From Mannheimia pernigra (GTDB taxonomy: Bacteria > Pseudomonadota > Gammaproteobacteria > Enterobacterales > Pasteurellaceae), in assembly GCF_013377995.1 (NCBI RefSeq), contig NZ_CP055305.1, positions 1,488,001 to 1,552,000 on the forward strand: a stretch of 64,000 nt of DNA, given 5' to 3'. The notes beneath the pieces were generated by a model. It made no database searches. It was not told the DNA's origin and saw only the letters and a program-made list of their open reading frames with translations. The translations under genes were made by a program, and so were the position numbers. Within the stretch, counting starts at the first letter, position 1. Every line of letters begins with the position of its first letter. Below, piece after piece: positions 1 to 7,662 of this stretch.

Positions 1-72
1 GAAATCAATACTGTTATTCAAGCGGTATTAGCTGAATTGGCAGCACGTTTCAATGCGGTACTTCGTGATTAA
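1..72 (+). CDS. pheT: Phenylalanyl-tRNA synthetase beta subunit, C-terminal end (partial)
   Basis: The window opens inside an open frame of 23 codons ending in TAA at 70-72. The encoded tail ends in ARFNAVLRD, which resembles the ERFQASLRD end of enterobacterial PheT. PheT is the editing and tRNA-binding subunit of the heterotetrameric phenylalanyl-tRNA synthetase. The gene directly after it is ihfA, and pheST-ihfA is the usual gammaproteobacterial order, which supports the call. Only the last residues are visible, so the identification rests on the tail and the neighbour. Confidence 0.75.
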   Translation, partial: EINTVIQAVLAELAARFNAVLRD

Positions 73-132
73 TCAGCAAATAAAATATGGCTGGTGTTTA
101 TATCAGCCATAACAATAAATTAAGGATAAATT

Positions 133-441
133 ATGGCTCTTACCAAGCTTGAAATTACAGAAAATCTAATTGAAAAATTAGATTTAGAAAAGCGTGTTGC
201 CAAGCAATTTGTAGATCTATTTTTTGAAGAAATTCGTGCAACTCTTGAGAATGGCGAAGAAGTGAAATTGTCGGGTTTTGGTAATTTTTTCCTGCGAGAG
301 AAAAAAGCTCGGCCAGGGCGTAATCCTAAAACGGGTGAAAATGTTGCGGTATCTGCTCGTAGAGTAGTTAGCTTCAAAGCGAGTAAAAAATTGCGTGAAC
401 GTGTTGAGCTGGCTATGGCTAATGCACAATCAAAAAAATAA
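133..441 (+). CDS. ihfA: Integration host factor subunit alpha
   Basis: This 102-residue protein is the alpha subunit of IHF, the heterodimeric DNA-bending nucleoid protein. It has the full HU/IHF fold, including the conserved beta-arm segment GRNPKTGE around residues 63-70 and the LSGFGNF segment before it. The length fits IhfA, and the N-terminus MALTKLEI is the usual one. An AAGGA ribosome site lies just upstream of the ATG. It follows pheT by 60 nt and is probably cotranscribed with it. Its partner IhfB is encoded at 4662, and both subunits are intact. Confidence 0.97.
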   Translation: MALTKLEITENLIEKLDLEKRVAKQFVDLFFEEIRATLENGEEVKLSGFGNFFLREKKARPGRNPKTGENVAVSARRVVSFKASKKLRERVELAMANAQSKK

Positions 442-482
442 TTTATTTATATGAATATGAAATGCTCATTAAGTGGTATTAA

Positions 483-1007
483 ATGAAATTAGTAAAAAAA
501 TGGCTATCATTAGGCTTTGTGCTAGTAGGTGTAGTTGTATTATCAGCTTGCTCTAGTTCAAATGGCTCTAAAACTGACGAACAAGCAAAACGAAAAATTT
601 ATCCTTCAGCTTATCATGCGGAGCTTGCAGATCCGATTATAGCAATTAGCCGCTTAAGCGAACATCAACATGAATGGAAAGGCACCCGCTATCGTTTAGG
701 TGGCAATAGCAAATTAGGTATTGATTGCTCTGGTTTTATGCAAGTGACCTTTAGAGATCTATTTGGGATTAATCTACCGCGAACAACAAAAGAGCAAGCA
801 AAAGAAGGACAACGTATTTCTAAGCGAGAATTACGCACAGGGGATTTAGTGTTCTTTAATACAGGCAGAGGACCAAATGGCAAACACGTGGGTGTTTATG
901 TTAAGAATGGGCAGTTTCTTCATGCTTCAACAAAAGGCGGTGTGATTTATTCCGATATCGACTCTCCTTATTGGTCAAAGGTATTTTGGCAAGCCCGCCG
1001 CTTATGA
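483..1007 (+). CDS. nlpC: NlpC/P60-family lipoprotein peptidoglycan endopeptidase
   Basis: The 174-residue protein is a predicted outer-membrane lipoprotein with a murein endopeptidase domain of the NlpC/P60 (Spr/MepS-like) family, which cuts within peptidoglycan peptides. A signal peptide ends in the lipobox LSAC with the acylated cysteine at residue 23. The catalytic Cys82 lies in DCSGF, followed by His135 in HVGVY and His147 in FLHAS, so the Cys-His-His triad is complete. It sits between ihfA and degS, 41 nt after ihfA. NlpC and MepS are hard to separate by eye, so the gene symbol is less certain than the family. Confidence 0.88.
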   Translation: MKLVKKWLSLGFVLVGVVVLSACSSSNGSKTDEQAKRKIYPSAYHAELADPIIAISRLSEHQHEWKGTRYRLGGNSKLGIDCSGFMQVTFRDLFGINLPRTTKEQAKEGQRISKRELRTGDLVFFNTGRGPNGKHVGVYVKNGQFLHASTKGGVIYSDIDSPYWSKVFWQARRL

Positions 1008-1035
1008 TAAATAATAACGTTTTAAGGAACTTATA

Positions 1036-2073
1036 ATGCTGAAAAAAATTGGACAAGCGGTCATTTTTGGACTTTTTTGTGCATTTTTGATTCTATTTAT
1101 TGCGCCATTATTTCAAGGTAACGTAGGGATATTTTCAGCACTCAATCAAAAAGAGATCATCAGCTACAATACTGCGGTTAAAATTGCTTCTCCAGCTGTT
1201 GTGAATGTATATAGCCGAAATTTTAGCTCAGAAAACTCAAGTTTTGAGGTAGAGAATTTAGGTTCAGGCGTTATTATGAGTAATGATGGGTATATTTTAA
1301 CCAATAAGCATGTTATTGAAAATGCAGACCAGATTGTGATTGCATTGCAAAATGGATTAATTTCGGCAAATGTTAAATTAATTGGAGATGATTCATTAAC
1401 AGATTTAGCAGTATTGAAAATTGATGCTGAAAATCTACCCACTATTCCGCAAAATCCAAATAGAAAGTTAGAAGTTGGTGATGTGGTATTAGCGATTGGT
1501 AATCCTTTAAATTTGGGGCAAAGTATTACCCAAGGTATTGTGAGTGCAATTGGACGTAAAACATTGACCGAGAGCGGAAGACAAAATTTCATTCAAACAG
1601 ATGTGTCTATTAATCAAGGTAATTCAGGTGGTGCATTAATTAATACGGCAGGAGAATTAATAGGCATTAATACACTTCGTTTTGGCAAGAATACAAATGA
1701 GCTATCTGAAGGATTAAATTTTGCCATTCCTATCAATCATGCTAATCGAATTATGGAAAAAATTATTAAAGATGGTCGTGTCATTCGTGGTTACTTTGGC
1801 GTGAGTACTGATTTGATTGATACCGCAAAAATGAATGGCTATGAAAAGGGCGTTTTTATTGCGAATGTTGATGAACAAGGCCCTGCTGCTCAAGCTGGAA
1901 TTAAATCAGGTGATTTGGTGCTTAGCATTGGCGGTATTGAGGCTTTATCACCTATTCAAATGATGACTGAATTAGCAGAAATGAAGCCCTATAGCACAGT
2001 GAAAGTGGCCGTGCAGCGTGGTGAACAATTATTGAATTTTGATGTCACAATTACCGAACTACAAGCTCAGTAA
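1036..2073 (+). CDS. degS: Site-1 protease DegS (sigma-E stress sensor)
   Basis: A 345-residue inner-membrane-anchored trypsin-like serine protease. In the family, DegS senses misfolded outer-membrane porin C-termini through its PDZ domain and starts RseA cleavage, releasing sigma-E. One N-terminal membrane segment (about residues 5-27) is followed by the protease domain with His92 (NKHVI), Asp123 (LTDLAVL) and Ser197 (GNSGGAL). A single PDZ domain lies at about 250-340. A single PDZ plus a membrane anchor fits DegS rather than DegP/DegQ. A DNA-uptake sequence lies at 1053-1062 inside the signal-anchor codons. It begins 28 nt after the NlpC-family gene. Confidence 0.93.
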   Translation: MLKKIGQAVIFGLFCAFLILFIAPLFQGNVGIFSALNQKEIISYNTAVKIASPAVVNVYSRNFSSENSSFEVENLGSGVIMSNDGYILTNKHVIENADQIVIALQNGLISANVKLIGDDSLTDLAVLKIDAENLPTIPQNPNRKLEVGDVVLAIGNPLNLGQSITQGIVSAIGRKTLTESGRQNFIQTDVSINQGNSGGALINTAGELIGINTLRFGKNTNELSEGLNFAIPINHANRIMEKIIKDGRVIRGYFGVSTDLIDTAKMNGYEKGVFIANVDEQGPAAQAGIKSGDLVLSIGGIEALSPIQMMTELAEMKPYSTVKVAVQRGEQLLNFDVTITELQAQ

Positions 2074-2096
2074 GTGATTGAATAGAAAGGGATAAA

Positions 2097-2771
2097 ATGG
2101 AAAAAGTGGTTATTACGGTTGATGGTCCGAGTGGCGCGGGCAAAGGCACATTGTGTCACGCTCTAGCTGAAAAATTAGGCTTTGATTTTTTAGATTCTGG
2201 AGCCTTGTATCGCATTACTGCGTTGGATGCAGAGAAAAAAAATGTCTCTCTTGATGATGAGACAACATTAGCCGAAATTGCACGTAATTTAGATATTCAA
2301 TTTTTACCTGAAAATGGTGAGATTAAGGTAATTTTAGAGGGCGAGAATGTTGGCGACCAAATTCGCACGGCACAAGCGGGTCAAAATGCGTCAAAAATTG
2401 CAGCTTTTCCACTGGTTAGGGAAGCGTTATTAGCGCGCCAACGTGCATTTAGCACTGAAAAAGGACTGATCGCAGATGGACGGGATATGGGGACAGTTGT
2501 CTTTCCTGATGCTAAAATTAAGCTATTTTTAGACGCAAGTGCAGAAGAACGCACAAAAAGACGCGTAAAACAGTTGCAAGAAAAAGGATTTAATGCTAAC
2601 TTTGACGAGATTTTAGCTGAGATAAAAGAGCGTGATTTGCGCGATAGAAATCGTGCAGTTGCACCGCTTGTCCCAGCGAAAGATGCGTTACTTCTAGATT
2701 CCACGCATTTATCGATTGATGATGTGATTAAACAAGCGTTATACCACATCGCTCAATATATTAAATTTTAG
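2097..2771 (+). CDS. cmk: Cytidylate kinase
   Basis: The 224-residue enzyme phosphorylates CMP and dCMP with ATP in the cytoplasm. The P-loop GPSGAGKGT is at residues 10-18. The bacterial-type NMP-binding insert and the DGRDMGTVVFP motif, typical of Cmk, follow near residues 126-137. The length matches the long bacterial form. It starts 23 nt after degS and precedes rpsA by about 90 nt; the cmk-rpsA-ihfB order is the classic gammaproteobacterial arrangement. The start has AAAGGGA upstream. Confidence 0.96.
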   Translation: MEKVVITVDGPSGAGKGTLCHALAEKLGFDFLDSGALYRITALDAEKKNVSLDDETTLAEIARNLDIQFLPENGEIKVILEGENVGDQIRTAQAGQNASKIAAFPLVREALLARQRAFSTEKGLIADGRDMGTVVFPDAKIKLFLDASAEERTKRRVKQLQEKGFNANFDEILAEIKERDLRDRNRAVAPLVPAKDALLLDSTHLSIDDVIKQALYHIAQYIKF

Positions 2772-2863
2772 TTTGTTGGCTTTACATAGGATTTGTTTAG
2801 CTTTTACTACCAACCCCGTTTAGCAGGAAGCTAGATGGATGTTTATTTTTAAGAAGATTTATT

Positions 2864-4531
2864 ATGTCAGAATTATCGTTTGCTCAACTACTTGAAGAAT
2901 CATTTGCAGCTACACCACGTTTAGGCGATGTTGTTAAAGGTACTGTTGTTGCTATCCAAAAAGGTTTAGTGATTGTTGATACAGGTTTCAAATCTGAATC
3001 AGCGATTGATGCATCAGAGTTTACTAATGCACAAGGCGAATTAGAAGTTCAAGTTGGTGATGAGGTTGATGTTGTCCTTAAAGCTGTAGAAGACGGATTT
3101 GGTGCAACAGTTGTTTCTCGTGGTGATGCAAAACGTAACGAAGCTTGGATTGCTTTAGAAAAAGCTTTTGAAGAACAAGCTACAGTTGTCGGTTTCGTAA
3201 ATGGTAAAGTTAAAGGTGGTTTCACTGTTGAATTAAATGGTGTGCGTGCATTCTTACCAGGCTCATTAGTTGATACTCGTCCAGTTCGTGATTCTTTAAA
3301 CTTAGAAGGTAAAGAGTACGAATTTAAAGTAATCAAATTAGATCAAAAACGTAATAACGTAGTTGTATCTCGTCGTGCGGTTATTGAAACAGAAAGCAAC
3401 CAAGATCGTGATGCTGTATTAGCAAGTTTAGTTGAAGGTTCTGAAGTTAAAGGTACAGTTAAAAACTTGACTGACTACGGTGCTTTCGTAGATTTAGGTG
3501 GTGTTGACGGTTTATTACATATTACAGATATGGCATGGAAACGTGTTAAGCATCCAAGTGAAGTGGTTAATGTAGGCGATGAAGTTACGGTTAAAGTATT
3601 GAAATTTGACAAAGACAAAACTCGCGTATCATTAGGCTTAAAACAGCTAGGCCAAGATCCTTGGGCTGTTATTGCTGAAAATCACCCAGTAAATAGTAAA
3701 TTAACAGGTAAAGTAACTAACCTAACTGATTATGGTTGCTTCGTTGAAATTTTAGATGGTGTTGAAGGTTTAGTCCACGTTTCAGAAATGGATTGGACAA
3801 ACAAAAATATTCACCCATCTAAAGTAGTTAATGTAGGTGATGTTGTTGAGGTTATGGTACTTGAAGTTGATGAAGAGCGTCGTCGTATCTCTTTAGGTTT
3901 AAAACAATGTAAAGCAAACCCATGGGAGCAATTCGCTGCAACTCATAATAAAAACGATAAAGTATCAGGTAAAATCAAATCAATCACTGATTTCGGTATC
4001 TTCATCGGTTTAGAAGGTGGTATTGACGGATTAGTTCACTTATCTGACATTTCTTGGAATGTTTCAGGTGAAGAAGCTGTTCGTAACTACAAAAAAGGCG
4101 ACGAAGTAGAAGCTGTTGTGTTACAAGTTGATGCTGTGAAAGAGCGTATCTCTTTAGGTATCAAGCAATTAGAATCTGATCCGTTCACAAACTTCGTAGA
4201 TAGCACGAAAAAAGGTGCAGTCTTAACAGGTAAAGTTGTAGAAGTGGATGCTAAAGGCGTTAAAGTTGAATTAGACGGTGGCGTTGAAGCATTTATTCGT
4301 ACAAATGAAGCAACTGCGGAGCGCATTGAAGATATTACATCAGTAATTTCTGTAGGTGATTCAATTGAAGCAAAATACACAGGCGTAGATCGTAAATCTC
4401 GTATTGTAAACTTATCGGTTCGTGCGAAAAATGAAGCTGAAGAATCAGCAGCAATTGCACAGGTGAACAAAGAAGAAGTTGCAGTACCAAATGCATTTGC
4501 TGAAGCTTTCAAAGCAGCTAAAGGTGAATAA
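2864..4531 (+). CDS. rpsA: 30S ribosomal protein S1
   Basis: The 555-residue protein is S1, which binds mRNA leader regions on the 30S subunit and helps initiation on structured messages. Six consecutive S1 (OB-fold) domains are visible, with repeats of the GxVxxxxDYGxFVxL pattern near residues 195, 280 and 365. The length equals that of other gammaproteobacterial S1 proteins. An AAGAAG site lies upstream of the ATG. The 92-nt leader after cmk may hold the autoregulatory region known in enterobacteria, but I cannot draw a convincing fold from it. Codon use is strongly biased, as expected for a highly expressed gene. Confidence 0.97.
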   Translation: MSELSFAQLLEESFAATPRLGDVVKGTVVAIQKGLVIVDTGFKSESAIDASEFTNAQGELEVQVGDEVDVVLKAVEDGFGATVVSRGDAKRNEAWIALEKAFEEQATVVGFVNGKVKGGFTVELNGVRAFLPGSLVDTRPVRDSLNLEGKEYEFKVIKLDQKRNNVVVSRRAVIETESNQDRDAVLASLVEGSEVKGTVKNLTDYGAFVDLGGVDGLLHITDMAWKRVKHPSEVVNVGDEVTVKVLKFDKDKTRVSLGLKQLGQDPWAVIAENHPVNSKLTGKVTNLTDYGCFVEILDGVEGLVHVSEMDWTNKNIHPSKVVNVGDVVEVMVLEVDEERRRISLGLKQCKANPWEQFAATHNKNDKVSGKIKSITDFGIFIGLEGGIDGLVHLSDISWNVSGEEAVRNYKKGDEVEAVVLQVDAVKERISLGIKQLESDPFTNFVDSTKKGAVLTGKVVEVDAKGVKVELDGGVEAFIRTNEATAERIEDITSVISVGDSIEAKYTGVDRKSRIVNLSVRAKNEAEESAAIAQVNKEEVAVPNAFAEAFKAAKGE

Positions 4532-4549
4532 TTTTAGCTTCTAACTGAT

Positions 4550-4578
4550 AAATGGGTATGTTCTAAACATACCCATTT
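4550..4578 (+). terminator. Hairpin after rpsA (possible terminator or processing structure)
   Basis: A 13-bp perfect stem (AAATGGGTATGTT with AACATACCCATTT) and a 3-nt loop lie 18 nt after the rpsA stop. The hairpin is followed by AAACTT, not a T-tract. It may attenuate or protect the rpsA 3' end rather than terminate efficiently. Confidence 0.5.
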
Positions 4579-4637
4579 AAACTTAGAATAGTTATTTTAA
4601 ATACTCATTAATTTTATAAGTGATTATTTAAAATAGC

Positions 4638-4643
4638 TATAAT
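4638..4643 (+). promoter_or_regulatory. Candidate -10 element for ihfB
   Basis: A perfect TATAAT lies 18 nt before the ihfB ATG, between the rpsA hairpin and the GAGGAAGAG ribosome site. No good -35 is visible at 16-18 nt spacing, so this is only a candidate for an ihfB promoter independent of rpsA. Confidence 0.35.
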
Positions 4644-4661
4644 GATTTTGATGAGGAAGAG

Positions 4662-4943
4662 ATGACCAAATCCGAATTAATTGAGAGGTTAATTGCCCAA
4701 AACTCAAGTTTGCAAATTAAAACCGTAGAAAATTGTGTAAAAGAGATTTTAGAGCATTTAACGCTTACGTTAGAAAAAGGTGAGCGAATTGAAGTGAGAG
4801 GTTTTGGTAGCTTTTCCTTGCATTATCGACAACCTCGAGTAGGGCGTAATCCTAAAACTGGTGATAGTGTGGTATTATCTGAGAAATACGTTCCTCATTT
4901 TAAACCAGGTAAGGATTTAAAAGAGCGGGTAGACTTAATGTAA
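4662..4943 (+). CDS. ihfB: Integration host factor subunit beta
   Basis: The 93-residue beta subunit of IHF pairs with IhfA to bend DNA at recombination, replication and promoter sites. The HU/IHF signature is present, including VRGFGSFSL near residue 45 and GRNPKTGD near residue 65. MTKSELIERL is the normal IhfB N-terminus. A GAGGAAGAG ribosome site precedes the start. It lies downstream of rpsA as in Escherichia coli and Haemophilus, and lapAB follow. Confidence 0.97.
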   Translation: MTKSELIERLIAQNSSLQIKTVENCVKEILEHLTLTLEKGERIEVRGFGSFSLHYRQPRVGRNPKTGDSVVLSEKYVPHFKPGKDLKERVDLM

Positions 4944-4983
4944 TTCTCATTAAGTTATACATTTCTATAGTCAGGGAGATTAT

Positions 4984-5271
4984 ATGGTTAAGTATATTTT
5001 GAGTATTTTAATTGTAATTACGGTAATTATTGTTGCAATTACAGTTGGTGCAAATAATGATCAACTTATTACTTTTAATTATATTATTGCACAAAGTGAA
5101 TTACGCTTATCTACATTAGTAGCAATTTTATTTGGTTTAGGATTAATTTTAGGCTGGTTGGTAACAGGTATTTTTTACTTAAAAATTAAACTCCAAAATA
5201 TCGCGTTGAATCGCCGTGTAAAACGCCAATCTCAGCAAATCATTGAATTAACCACGCCAAAGGTTGAATAG
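4984..5271 (+). CDS. lapA: LPS assembly protein LapA (YciS)
   Basis: A 95-residue inner-membrane protein of the LapA/YciS (DUF1049) family. Two hydrophobic segments (about residues 2-20 and 40-65) flank a short polar stretch, followed by a basic, coiled C-terminal tail. In E. coli LapA and LapB act together to control LpxC turnover and LPS assembly. The gene stops 3 nt before lapB, so the two are almost certainly translationally coupled. A CAGGGAG ribosome site precedes the ATG. Confidence 0.9.
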   Translation: MVKYILSILIVITVIIVAITVGANNDQLITFNYIIAQSELRLSTLVAILFGLGLILGWLVTGIFYLKIKLQNIALNRRVKRQSQQIIELTTPKVE

Positions 5272-5274
5272 CTA

Positions 5275-6471
5275 ATGCTTGAATTATTGTTCCTTTTATT
5301 GCCTATTGCTGCATTATATGGTTGGTATATGGGGCGGCGTAGTGCAAAAAAGGAGCAAGAAACCGTCAGTAATAAATTCTCTCGTGAGTATGTTGCTGGC
5401 TTAAACCTTCTATTATCTAATCAACAGGAGAAAGCTGTCGATCTTTTCCTTTCTATGCTGCAAAAGCAAGAGTCTGAAAATCAAATTTCTACTGAATCTC
5501 AGTTTGAAGCAGAATTAACTTTAGGTAATTTATTCCGTTCAAGGGGAGAAATTGATAGGGCTCTGCGAATTCATCAAGCATTAGAGAATAATCCTAATTA
5601 TTCGTTTGAACAGAAATTATTAGCAAAGCAGCAATTAGCTAAGGATTTTATGGCTGCAGGTTTTTATGATCGAGCAGAAAATTATTATATTTCATTGGTT
5701 GATGAACCAGAATTTGCTAAACATTCCTTATTTCAGCTTACTGTTGTTTATCAAAAAACACGAGAGTGGAAGAAAGCGATTAATGTCTTTGAGAAATTAT
5801 TAAAAATTTCGCCTGAGTCCGATAAAATCCCGCTATCTCATTTTTTCTGTGAATATGCACAAGCGGTCAAATTTGAAGATAAAATGGCATTTGTTGATGC
5901 GTTAAATAAAGCTTTAGACTATTATCCAGAATCTACCCGAGCCTCAATGATGCTTGGGGATTTTTATTTAGAACAAAGAGAGTCTATAAAAGCATTAGGT
6001 TATTTTGAGCAAATACTCCAGCAAGATCCTGATTATATTAGCGAGGTACTTGGTCGTATTCTAGAATGTTATACGGTCTTAAATGATCCTAATGGTTATG
6101 AGTTATTTTTGATTAAAGCAAATCAAGTAAAACATAATAGTAGCGTAGATGTTGCATTAACTGAATTTATTGAAGAAAAAGATGGCGTTAATGCTGCGCA
6201 TTCTAAGTTGTATCAGCAGTTAAGTAGTTATCCGAGTTTGATCACTTTCCATCGTTTTATTCGCTATCAAGCAGATTTTGCTGAAGCAGGGAGTGGTAAA
6301 GAAAGCTTGATTTTGTTACATAATATGGTGGGTAATCAAATCAAAAAAGGTTTTCAATATCGTTGCTTAAATTGTGGTTATCAAAGTTATCGATTAATGT
6401 GGCAATGCCCATCTTGTAATCAATGGGAAAAAATTAAACCGATACCAAGTATCGATGGTCTTATCCAATAG
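5275..6471 (+). CDS. lapB: LPS assembly protein LapB (YciM)
   Basis: A 398-residue membrane-anchored TPR protein that, in E. coli, brings LpxC to FtsH and so limits lipid A synthesis. An N-terminal membrane segment spans about residues 1-17. Tandem TPR repeats fill residues 45-340. A C-terminal rubredoxin-type metal knuckle has cysteines at about 364, 367, 378 and 381. All these features match YciM/LapB in order and length. It is coupled to lapA and followed by pyrF, the usual order. A DNA-uptake sequence lies inside the gene at 5859-5868. Confidence 0.94.
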   Translation: MLELLFLLLPIAALYGWYMGRRSAKKEQETVSNKFSREYVAGLNLLLSNQQEKAVDLFLSMLQKQESENQISTESQFEAELTLGNLFRSRGEIDRALRIHQALENNPNYSFEQKLLAKQQLAKDFMAAGFYDRAENYYISLVDEPEFAKHSLFQLTVVYQKTREWKKAINVFEKLLKISPESDKIPLSHFFCEYAQAVKFEDKMAFVDALNKALDYYPESTRASMMLGDFYLEQRESIKALGYFEQILQQDPDYISEVLGRILECYTVLNDPNGYELFLIKANQVKHNSSVDVALTEFIEEKDGVNAAHSKLYQQLSSYPSLITFHRFIRYQADFAEAGSGKESLILLHNMVGNQIKKGFQYRCLNCGYQSYRLMWQCPSCNQWEKIKPIPSIDGLIQ

Positions 6472-6489
6472 AAAATTAAGGAGCTCAGT

Positions 6490-7185
6490 ATGAACAATAA
6501 AGTTATTGTTGCTTTAGATTATGAAACCGAAGATGAGGCACTGAAGTTTGTAGATTTAGTTGATCCATCACTTTGCCGTTTAAAAGTAGGTAAAGAGATG
6601 TTTACGACATTAGGCACAAATTTTTTAAAACAATTACACGCACGAAACTTTGATGTATTTCTTGATTTGAAATATCACGATATTCCAAATACGGTTGCTC
6701 GTGCAGTGCGTTCAGCGGCTGATTTGGGCGTATGGATGGTAGATTTGCACGCTTCAGGTGGCTTAACGATGATGGAAGAAGCGAAAAAAATCTTAGAACC
6801 TTATGGTAAAGATGCACCATTATTAATTGCTGTAACCGTGTTAACCAGTATGGAAGATTTGGATTTATTACAAATCGGCATTAATGCCTCACCAATGGAA
6901 CAAGTTATTCGTTTAGCACATTTAGCTCAACGTGCAGGTTTAGACGGTGTAGTTTGTTCTCCTCAAGAAGTGGAAGTATTACGTACACATTGTGGGAACG
7001 ATTTCAAATTAATTACCCCAGGTATTCGCCCAGAAGGAACGGATTTTGCTGACCAACGTCGTGTAATGACGCCTAAAAAAGCCATAGAAACAGGTTCAGA
7101 TTTCTTAGTGATTGGTCGTCCAATTACTCAAGCTGCAGATCCATTAGCGGTATTAAAATCAATAAATCAATCAATTGCTAATTAG
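6490..7185 (+). CDS. pyrF: Orotidine 5'-phosphate decarboxylase
   Basis: A 231-residue TIM-barrel enzyme that decarboxylates OMP to UMP, the last step of de novo pyrimidine synthesis. The catalytic FLDLKYHDIPNTV motif (Asp-Lys-Asp array) is at about residues 57-69, and the phosphate-binding GRPI lies near the C-terminus. An AAGGAGCTC ribosome site precedes the ATG. It follows lapB by 18 nt. A DNA-uptake sequence lies downstream at 7215-7224. Confidence 0.96.
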   Translation: MNNKVIVALDYETEDEALKFVDLVDPSLCRLKVGKEMFTTLGTNFLKQLHARNFDVFLDLKYHDIPNTVARAVRSAADLGVWMVDLHASGGLTMMEEAKKILEPYGKDAPLLIAVTVLTSMEDLDLLQIGINASPMEQVIRLAHLAQRAGLDGVVCSPQEVEVLRTHCGNDFKLITPGIRPEGTDFADQRRVMTPKKAIETGSDFLVIGRPITQAADPLAVLKSINQSIAN

Positions 7186-7309
7186 TATAAGTTGCGCTTT
7201 TCTTTTAAATAAATACAAGCGGTCATATTATTCGCTTTTTTTTGCTCTTTTAAACCAGGAGCAGAAGTTAACCTTCAAATAGATAGATGTTTTTGAGGAA
7301 AATTTACAA

Positions 7310-7621
7310 ATGACATTAGTTTATTCAACCGAAACAGGGAGAATTAAGCCTGAAGTAATTGAAGAAAAGCGTCCTAAATGCGATGGTATTGTACGCATTC
7401 AACGTCAAACCAGCGGGCGAAAAGGCAAAGGTGTTTGTGTTATTACAGGATTGGATTTAGAGGATAAAGCCTTTAATTCTCTTGCCTCAGAACTTAAGCG
7501 TAAATTAGGTTGTGGTGGCTCCTTTAAAGAGGGAATTATTGAAATTCAGGGTGATAATCGTGAAGCTATCAAACAAATTCTAGAGTCTAAAGGATTTCAA
7601 GTAAAACTATCAGGTGGTTAA
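7310..7621 (+). CDS. yciH: SUI1/eIF1-like translation factor YciH
   Basis: A 103-residue protein of the SUI1 (eIF1-like) family. E. coli YciH binds the 30S subunit and can affect initiation fidelity; the physiological role is unsettled. The SUI1 core with KGKGVCVITGLDL and CGGSFKEGIIEIQGD spans residues 40-85. It lies after pyrF as in E. coli. It converges with ushA and shares a bidirectional terminator with it. Confidence 0.92.
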   Translation: MTLVYSTETGRIKPEVIEEKRPKCDGIVRIQRQTSGRKGKGVCVITGLDLEDKAFNSLASELKRKLGCGGSFKEGIIEIQGDNREAIKQILESKGFQVKLSGG

Positions 7622-7650
7622 AATAGGGAGATCAGACGATCTCCCTATTT
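7621..7650. terminator. Bidirectional terminator between yciH and ushA
   Basis: A 13-bp perfect stem (AAATAGGGAGATC with GATCTCCCTATTT) around a 4-nt loop overlaps the last base of yciH and lies 12 nt from the ushA stop. A/T ends on both sides make it usable in both directions. Confidence 0.85.
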
Positions 7651-7662
7651 CTTTAGATGAGA

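Noticed and set aside
2772..2863. Structured autoregulatory leader of rpsA
   Set aside because: I cannot build a convincing fold from the 92 nt by eye, so it is not listed as a feature.
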